A DNA stretch of 56,706 nt, taken from assembly GCA_025454815.1 (NCBI GenBank), contig JALONR010000021.1, positions 1-56,706 on the forward strand, in the 5' to 3' direction. Below, one piece after another: positions 51,591-56,706 of the stretch. The DNA comes from Bacteroidales bacterium (GTDB lineage Bacteria > Bacteroidota > Bacteroidia > Bacteroidales > VadinHA17). The stretch's first letter is position 1. Every line of letters starts with the position of its first letter. The translations under genes were made by a program, and so were the position numbers. The notes beneath the pieces are model-generated. The model was not told where the DNA came from, did not search any database, and worked only from the letters and a program-made list of their open reading frames with translations.

Positions 51591-52007
51591 ATGCCGCAGG
51601 GAGAGATTATCACGCATGAAGGGAAGGTCTTAAGGGTGCCGGGTAACGGTACTGCCGAGGTCGAAATACTTGTATCAGAGGGATGTGCCGGTTGTCATGC
51701 GAAGTCAGTCTGTTCTGCGGGCAAATCAGACACCAAAGTAATAATGGCGAGGAGCAAGTCTTCTCTCCGGCCAGGTGACAGGGTCACTGTTGAGATGAAG
51801 CTCTCTCAGGGTTTCAGGGCGCTGGCGATCGGATACATTTTACCCTTTGTCGTGCTTATTGCAGCATTTGTGGTTACCATGGTTGCCGGGGCCGGTGAAT
51901 TGCTTTCGGCATTGTTGTCATTCGCAGCCGTTGGCGGTTATTATCTCGTGATCTGGCTGCTGAGAGTAAGGATAGGAGAAAAATTTGAATTCAATATAAA
52001 GGTCTGA
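51591..52007 (+). CDS. SoxR-reducing system protein RseC-like, start of the rnf operon
   Basis: A 138-residue membrane protein of the RseC/MucC family. The N-domain has a cysteine cluster EGCAGCHAKSVCSAG (about 30-45). Two membrane helices follow (about 80-102 and 108-124, FRALAIGYILPFVVLIAAF). In Bacteroidota this gene often leads the rnf operon, and RseC works with Rnf in reducing SoxR in E. coli. It is three bases from rnfB and surely co-transcribed. An AT-rich stretch before it may hold the promoter (near-match TAAAATTG at 51566-51573). Confidence 0.88.
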   Translation: MPQGEIITHEGKVLRVPGNGTAEVEILVSEGCAGCHAKSVCSAGKSDTKVIMARSKSSLRPGDRVTVEMKLSQGFRALAIGYILPFVVLIAAFVVTMVAGAGELLSALLSFAAVGGYYLVIWLLRVRIGEKFEFNIKV

Positions 52008-52010
52008 CAG

Positions 52011-52874
52011 ATGAGTTCCACTGTTCTATTGACTATCGCGATGCTTAGCGCCCTCGGTTTGCTGGCCGCGGTTATACTTTATTTTGTGGCGCAGAAGTTC
52101 AGGGTGGTAGAGGATCCCCGTATTGACACGGTGAATGAGGCTCTTCCCGGTGCAAACTGCGGGGGGTGCGGTTATACAGGGTGTCGCGCTTTCGCTGAAA
52201 AACTGGTAAAATCAGAATCATTTGAAGGTCTTAACTGTCCGGTTGGCGGTGCTGAAACCATGGCCCAGGTAGCCTTGATCCTTGACCGTCAGCCTGTGGC
52301 AGTGGAGCCCACGGTTGCAGTTGTCCGGTGCAACGGTTCACCAGACAATGCCATACGCACATCGTTCTATGACGGTGCTGTAAGCTGCCGCGTGGCGCAT
52401 GCCCTTTATGGCGGGCAGACTGCATGCCAGTACGGATGTCTCGGGTGCGGTGACTGCGTGGAAGCCTGCAAGTTTGATGCTATGTACATGGATCCCGTCA
52501 CCGAATTGCCGGTGATAATTGATGACAAGTGTGTAGCCTGCGGCGCCTGCGTGAAGGCGTGCCCCCGCAACATCATTGAACTCCGCAAGCGCAACAAGAA
52601 AGACCGCAAGATATTTATTTCATGCATCAACAGGGATAAGGGAGGACCTGCAAGGAAAGCCTGCAAGGTGACCTGTATCGGGTGTGGCAAGTGCGTAAAG
52701 GTTTGTCCTTATGATGCCATTACTATGGAGAACAACCTTGCCTTTATTGATTCATACAAGTGCAAGCTCTGCCGCAAGTGTGTGCCGGAGTGCCCCACGG
52801 GAGCCATCCTTGAGATCGGGTTCCCGGTAAAGGAAGCAAAACCTGCTGAGCCGGCTGATGCAGCGGTCAACTGA
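52011..52874 (+). CDS. rnfB: Rnf complex ferredoxin subunit B
   Basis: Carries electrons from ferredoxin into the Rnf complex, which couples ferredoxin:NAD+ electron transfer to an ion gradient. The 287-residue protein has one N-terminal helix (about 3-24) and an Fe-S domain with ALPGANCGGCGYTGCRAFAE and a later NCPVGG. Two ferredoxin-like pairs follow: YGCLGCGDCVEACKF, then CVACGACVKACPRN, TCIGCGKCVKVCPYD and CKLCRKCVPECPTG. The last residues (AKPAEPADAAVN) are the seed of a repeat that continues beyond the stop (52857-53130). The core is complete. Confidence 0.95.
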   Translation: MSSTVLLTIAMLSALGLLAAVILYFVAQKFRVVEDPRIDTVNEALPGANCGGCGYTGCRAFAEKLVKSESFEGLNCPVGGAETMAQVALILDRQPVAVEPTVAVVRCNGSPDNAIRTSFYDGAVSCRVAHALYGGQTACQYGCLGCGDCVEACKFDAMYMDPVTELPVIIDDKCVACGACVKACPRNIIELRKRNKKDRKIFISCINRDKGGPARKACKVTCIGCGKCVKVCPYDAITMENNLAFIDSYKCKLCRKCVPECPTGAILEIGFPVKEAKPAEPADAAVN

Positions 52875-53130
52875 TGAAAGAGGTCAAGCCTACTGATGCA
52901 GCGGTCAACTGAATGAAGAGGTCAAAAAGACAGAGCAGGCAGATGCAGCGGTCAACTGATGAAAGAGGTCAAGCCTACTGATGCAGCGGTCAGCTGAATG
53001 AAGAGGTCAAAAAGACAGAACAGGCAGATGCAGCGGCCAACTGATGAAAGAGGTCAAAACGGCCGGGCGGGCAGATGCAGCATTGAGCTGATAAAAGAGG
53101 TCAAAACGGCCGGGCCAGCTGAAGTGGAAG
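52857..53130. repeat. Degenerate tandem repeats grown from the 3' end of rnfB
   Basis: The word GATGCAGCGGTCAACTGA, which ends rnfB, recurs at 52895, 52942, 52980, 53027 and, decayed, at 53073. Spacing alternates 38 and 47 bases, so an 85-bp unit is repeated twice with further decayed copies. Each copy spells (K/E)EVK...DAAVN then a stop, so the C-terminal codons of rnfB were multiplied without making a protein. It fills most of the 294-base gap before rnfC. Confidence 0.85.
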
Positions 53131-53168
53131 ATGAATGATTAGAGAATAACCTGATAAATACCATAAAA

Positions 53169-54331
53169 GTGTTAAAGACATTTCCGAAGGGCGGTATCCA
53201 TCCGCCAGAGAACAAGCTGACGGCTGACAGGCCGATAGTTATTCTTCCCGTGCCCCCGCAGGTTACTGTTCCCGTGTCGCAGCACATTGGTGCACCCGCG
53301 GTTCCGGAGGTTGAGAAGGGAGCAGAAGGTCAATAAAATTGACACTATGGTTGACACAACCGGGTACAAGCAGACAGCGGTAGTGATAGACGTTGAGGGC
53401 GACGAGTGGGTTGAGACCGTTGACCGGAGCCCGCAGCTGGTAAAAGAAATTACCCTTTCGCGTGAGAAGATAATAGAGCGATGCCAGGAGAATGGCCTCG
53501 TGGGGATGGGGGGTGCCACCTTCCCGACACACATCAAGCTTTCCGTGCCGGCCGGTAAAAAATGTGACCTCCTGATAATCAATGGAGTGGAGTGTGAACC
53601 ATATCTCACCTCTGACCACAGGCTGATGCTCGAGAAGGGCAACGAGGTTCTGACCGGATTCACAGAGCTGGCAAAAGATTATAAGGGGATTACTATTCAG
53701 CCGCTGAAGGTCAAGTACCCGCAGGGTGGCGAGAAGCAGCTCATCAAGGCCTGCACCGGCCGTGAGGTCCCATCAGGAGGGCTGCCCGTTGATGTTGGCG
53801 TAGTTGTACAGAATGTAGGGACTGCCTTTGCGGTTTACGAGGCAGTACAGAAGAACAAGCCTCTCGTGGAGCGCGTTGTGACCGTTACCGGGAAATCAGT
53901 AAAGAACCCCGGCAACTTCATGGTTCGGCTCGGCACCCCGGTAACAGCGCTGATAGAGGCTGCCGGTGGAATGCCAGATGACACCGGCAAGGTTGTCAAC
54001 GGCGGTCCGATGATGGGTAAGGCACTGGCTATGACTGATGTACCTGTCACGAAAGGTACTTCAGGCATCATCCTTTTTCCTTCGGATATTTCAAAGCGTG
54101 CAGAGGTTCTGCCCTGCATCAGGTGCGGTAAGTGTTCCTCGGCATGTGCAATGGGTCTTGAGCCCTGGCTGATATCAGTGCTTGCACAAAAGGGGATGTT
54201 TGAAAAGGCGGAGCTGCATGGAGTGTGGCGCATGTTCTTACACCTGTCCGGCGAAGAGGCCGTTGCTTGACTACATCAGGCTAGGCAAGACCACCGTCAT
54301 CAGGATGGCCCGTGAGCGTGTTACAAAATAG
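53169..54331 (+). pseudogene. rnfC: rnfC with three apparent internal deletions
   Basis: RnfC is the NADH/Fe-S-binding peripheral subunit of Rnf, normally about 440 residues. Here the N-terminal part starts at GTG 53169 (LKTFPKGGIHPPENKL) and stops at about 53335 after EVEKGAEGQ. The frame changes and the protein resumes at KVNKIDTMVDTTGYKQ, with about 24 residues of the biotinyl-like loop missing by family comparison. Next, NEVLTG joins directly to FTELAKDYKG, and about 29 residues are missing in frame. Finally AELHGV runs out of frame, and the second Fe-S motif CGACSYTCPAKRPLLDY lies in another frame to the TAG at 54331. The first motif CIRCGKCSSAC is kept. At least two frameshifts. Confidence 0.85.
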
Positions 54332-54412
54332 AATATGACAGACACAATATCTGCCACTTATACTGATTAGCGAGAAAGACCTGAAAGAGTTTTGAAATAG
54401 CAAACACTAGAT

Positions 54413-55414
54413 ATGAGCAGCATTTTAAATGTATCCCCATCACCCCATCAGCAGAGCGCCGAGACGACGCGTAAGCTGATGTTCGGCGTGGTGATTGCCC
54501 TGGCCCCTGCCCTTGCGGCCTCGGTTTATTTCTTCGGGACCGGGGCGATTATTGTAACACTGGTCTCGGTGCTTGCCTGTGTGGCAACGGAGTACCTTAT
54601 CCAGAAGTTCATCCTCAAGACGAAGCCCTCGGTATCAGATGGTTCGGCGGTTGTCACAGGGCTTTTGCTGGCCTTCAATGTGCCGTCAAACCTGCCCGTT
54701 TACATCATTATCATCGGAGCCATCATCTCGATTGGTGTTGCCAAGATGACCTTCGGCGGACTGGGCAGCAATCCGTTTAACCCGGCGCTGGTCGGGAGGG
54801 TTTTCCTGCTTATCTCCTTCCCGGTGCAGATGACGAGCTGGCCGGTTCCGACAGGGTTTAAGACCGGTTATCTTGATGCGGTTACCGGTGCCACTCCTCT
54901 CGGAATAATGAGTGAAGGGATAAAAAACGGCGAGACCGTGGCTGCCCTGATGGAGAAAGTCCCCTCGCACATGCAGCTTTTCTACGGGTACATGGGAGGC
55001 TCAATGGGCGAGATTGCAGCCGTGGCGCTAATTCTTGGCGGATTGTATATGATAATCAGGAAGATCATTACCTGGCACATTCCTGTCACCATACTGCTTA
55101 CGGTTGCGGTTTTCACCGGCATCCTGTGGGCAGTTGATCCAACCAAATATGCCGATCCCCTCTTCCATCTTCTTACCGGAGGAATCATGCTCGGCGCGAT
55201 ATTCATGGCAACTGATTATGTCACTTCGCCCATGACCGCAAAGGGGATGATAATATACGGTATTGGCATCGGGGTGATCACGGTCCTGATAAGGACATGG
55301 GGAGCATATCCCGAGGGTGTTTCCTTCGCAATTCTGATAATGAATGCTTTTGTACCACTGCTCAACATGTACATCAAACCAAAGAGGTTCGGAAAGGAGG
55401 TGAAGCATGGCTAA
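54413..55414 (+). CDS. rnfD: Rnf complex membrane subunit D
   Basis: A 333-residue membrane subunit that carries a covalently bound FMN and helps to move ions. About nine to ten hydrophobic segments. It opens with SPSPHQQSAETTRKLMFGVV as in RnfD/NqrB. The flavin site is DAVTGATPL, with acceptor Thr near residue 161. SNPFNPALVGRVFLL and FMATDYVTSPM are family motifs. The last codons overlap the start of rnfG by 8 bases, and they also form the strong Shine-Dalgarno sequence AAAGGAGGTGA (55393-55402). Confidence 0.95.
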   Translation: MSSILNVSPSPHQQSAETTRKLMFGVVIALAPALAASVYFFGTGAIIVTLVSVLACVATEYLIQKFILKTKPSVSDGSAVVTGLLLAFNVPSNLPVYIIIIGAIISIGVAKMTFGGLGSNPFNPALVGRVFLLISFPVQMTSWPVPTGFKTGYLDAVTGATPLGIMSEGIKNGETVAALMEKVPSHMQLFYGYMGGSMGEIAAVALILGGLYMIIRKIITWHIPVTILLTVAVFTGILWAVDPTKYADPLFHLLTGGIMLGAIFMATDYVTSPMTAKGMIIYGIGIGVITVLIRTWGAYPEGVSFAILIMNAFVPLLNMYIKPKRFGKEVKHG

Positions 55415-56000
55415 GATGGAATCAACACTGAGGAACATGATTCTTTCGCTGACGCTGATTTCAGTAGGAGCATCAGCTGCACTGGGGTTTGTATATGAGA
55501 TGACGAAGGATCCGATAGCCGTCACCATGCTGAACAAGAAGCTTGATGCCATCAAGCAGGTAGTGCCGGAGTTCACCAACAACCCGAATGACGAGATGTT
55601 CATGCTGCCTACCGGCGAAGGTGACTCACTTGAGGTTTACCCCGCGAAGAATGGTGAAGAGGTTGTGGGGTACGCTATAAAGTCGTACACAAATGACGGT
55701 TTCAGCGGATATATTGGTTTAATGGTGGGATTTACCCCTGACGGAGCCATTTACAATGTCAACATCCTGGAGCACAAGGAGACGCCGGGACTCGGGACGA
55801 AAATGGTTCCCGACGGCACCCCGGAAAAACCGGAGTTCAAGGATCAGTTCAAGGGGAAGAATCCTGCCGAGTTCCCCCTTAAGGTAAAGAAGGATGGCGG
55901 TCCGGTTGATGCCATCACTGCGGCAACAATCACTTCAAGAGCTTTCTGTGACGGAGTCCAGAGAGCGTATGACACATTTGAGAAAGGAGGTCTGAAATGA
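55407..56000 (+). CDS. rnfG: Rnf complex flavin subunit G
   Basis: A 197-residue subunit with one N-terminal helix (about 9-28) and a periplasmic FMN-binding domain. The segment LEHKETPGLGTKM is the family landmark. The flavinylation site is normally D-x-x-S/T-G-A-T. Here it reads DAITAATITSRAF, with Asp168 and the acceptor Thr174 kept but Ala in place of Gly. It is preceded by a near-perfect Shine-Dalgarno sequence and overlaps rnfD by 8 bases. It ends in ATGA shared with a 38-codon ORF. Confidence 0.93.
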   Translation: MAKMESTLRNMILSLTLISVGASAALGFVYEMTKDPIAVTMLNKKLDAIKQVVPEFTNNPNDEMFMLPTGEGDSLEVYPAKNGEEVVGYAIKSYTNDGFSGYIGLMVGFTPDGAIYNVNILEHKETPGLGTKMVPDGTPEKPEFKDQFKGKNPAEFPLKVKKDGGPVDAITAATITSRAFCDGVQRAYDTFEKGGLK

Positions 56001-56113
56001 GCAATGTCAAGAACTATACAGATAGAATCAGGATCAGGTCGCATGAGGCGCTTTTTGAAAGCAAACCTGAGATGAGCCATATACAGAACCCTTTAGAAGG
56101 AGGTCAGTTATGA
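55997..56113 (+). CDS. 38-codon ORF coupled to rnfG and rnfE
   Basis: An ATG at 55997 overlaps the rnfG stop (ATGA). The frame runs 38 codons and its TGA overlaps the rnfE ATG at 56110 (TTATGA). It begins MSNVKNYTDRIRIRSHEALF. A strong Shine-Dalgarno sequence (AAAGGAGGTC) stands before it and a very similar one (GAAGGAGGTC) stands before rnfE. MSNVKNYT resembles the rnfE opening MNQMQNFT, so it may be a decayed partial copy of the rnfE start. It may also be a real small Rnf peptide. Not recognised in any family. Confidence 0.45.
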   Translation: MSNVKNYTDRIRIRSHEALFESKPEMSHIQNPLEGGQL

Positions 56114-56706
56114 ACCAGATGCAGAATTTTACCAAGGGATTTCTGAAGGAAAACCCGATCCTGGTGATGATACTCGGGGCCTGTCCCACCCTTGCCACTA
56201 CCTCTTCGATGATCAACGGTATCGGGATGGGACTGGCAACAACCTTTGTCCTCCTGGGTTCGAACACTGTTATTGCGATGATGAAGAATGTGATACCTGA
56301 CAAGGTTCGTATACCTGCTTTCATAGTGGTCATAGCCACTTTCGTGACGATAGTTGACCTGGCGATGCAGGCGTATGTTCCTTCGCTTTATGAGACCCTC
56401 GGTATCTTCATACCGCTTATAGTCGGTATCTTCATACCGCTTATAGTTGTGAACTGTATTGTGCTGGGCAGGGCCGAAGCATTTGCCAGCAAGAACACGG
56501 TATGGTCATCAGTGGTTGACGGTGCCGGGATGGGTTTGGGATTCACCGCAGCCCTGGGTGTTCTCGGTGCGATACGTGAGATTCTCGGCGGAGGTGCCAT
56601 TGCCGGTTTCAAGTTCATTGAGGGCGACGGTATCCTGGTCTTCATACTTGCACCCGGAGCTTTCATTGCCCTGGGGTATCTGATTGCGGTGGTTAACAAG
56701 GTCAAC
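56110..56706 (+). CDS. rnfE: Rnf complex membrane subunit E (partial)
   Basis: The first 199 codons of RnfE, cut by the window edge. It opens MNQMQNFTKGFLKENPILV and has about five to six helices. Family motifs seen are NPILVMILGACPTLATTSS, GLGFTAALGVLGAIREILGGG and GRAEAFASKN. The region GIFIPLIVGIFIPLIVVNC holds an exact 8-residue tandem duplication, from a 24-bp DNA repeat (56401-56448), inside a membrane helix. RnfE usually has a single copy there. The expected rnfA would follow beyond the window. Confidence 0.93.
   Translation, partial: MNQMQNFTKGFLKENPILVMILGACPTLATTSSMINGIGMGLATTFVLLGSNTVIAMMKNVIPDKVRIPAFIVVIATFVTIVDLAMQAYVPSLYETLGIFIPLIVGIFIPLIVVNCIVLGRAEAFASKNTVWSSVVDGAGMGLGFTAALGVLGAIREILGGGAIAGFKFIEGDGILVFILAPGAFIALGYLIAVVNKVN
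56401..56448. repeat. 24-bp tandem duplication inside rnfE
   Basis: GGTATCTTCATACCGCTTAT is followed by AGTC in the first copy (56401-56424) and by AGTT in the second (56425-56448). The two units differ in one base only and keep the frame. They insert GIFIPLIV a second time into a membrane helix. Confidence 0.95.

Overview
The window looks like a chromosomal segment of a Bacteroidota bacterium, most likely an anaerobic or uncultured member of the order Bacteroidales. Several things point this way. Many gene products have their best-known relatives in that phylum: a DUF6146 lipoprotein, a long signal peptidase I with a large insertion, an OstA-like protein next to SurA-type isomerases, a DUF5063 protein and a LytS-type kinase. 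Some upstream regions carry the Bacteroidota -7 promoter motif TAnnTTTG. Ribosome binding sites are mostly weak or absent. An Rnf complex and an ATP:cobalamin adenosyltransferase suggest anaerobic metabolism. No phage, integrase, transposase, CRISPR array or rRNA was found.

Layout. 0-3.5 kb: two tRNA-Leu genes, a small lipoprotein, and the lysC-lysA pair of lysine synthesis. 3.5-6.3 kb (minus): a small membrane protein, a sodium:solute symporter and a PKD-domain lipoprotein. 6.4-9.7 kb: the conserved translation operon thrS-infC-rpmI-rplT. 9.7-16.8 kb: signal peptidase I, a divergent MFS transporter/amidohydrolase pair, a YegP-like protein, trmD and an ornithine-aminotransferase-like gene. 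17-22 kb: a secreted M28 peptidase, a conserved membrane protein, and a sigma factor/anti-sigma-like/secreted beta-protein triad. 22-33.3 kb: an unusual fusion of a SUOX-like domain to an isoaspartyl peptidase, mutS2, a frameshifted M28 peptidase, a LytS-type sensor kinase and an S9 oligopeptidase. 33.4-40.2 kb (minus): tex, an RlmI-like methyltransferase, a DEDDy exonuclease, a DUF5063 gene and recQ. 40.3-46 kb: guaB, two SurA-like isomerases and an OstA-like protein, together an outer-membrane biogenesis cluster. 46-51.2 kb: a DUF2795 protein, the cobalamin adenosyltransferase, an ABC ATPase, a methyltransferase and recG. 51.6-56.7 kb: an rnf operon (rseC-like, rnfB, rnfC, rnfD, rnfG, rnfE) that runs off the right edge.

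The gene content is mostly housekeeping plus secreted peptide degradation (two M28 enzymes, an S9 enzyme and an isoaspartyl peptidase). I did not find a clear new defence or biosynthetic system. The unusual signal is repeat-driven sequence change. There is an octamer array, a 46-bp array, a GC-rich minisatellite, an 85-bp repeat derived from the end of rnfB, in-frame 18- and 24-bp duplications inside genes, an rnfC with three apparent internal deletions, a one-base frameshift in a peptidase and a possible deletion-made gene fusion. These could be real slipped-strand events, perhaps including phase variation, or artefacts of assembly. Raw reads would decide. Other points worth a look are a non-canonical AUA start of infC behind a strong Shine-Dalgarno sequence, a hairpin before rplT, and an unlisted 38-codon ORF coupled to rnfG and rnfE.
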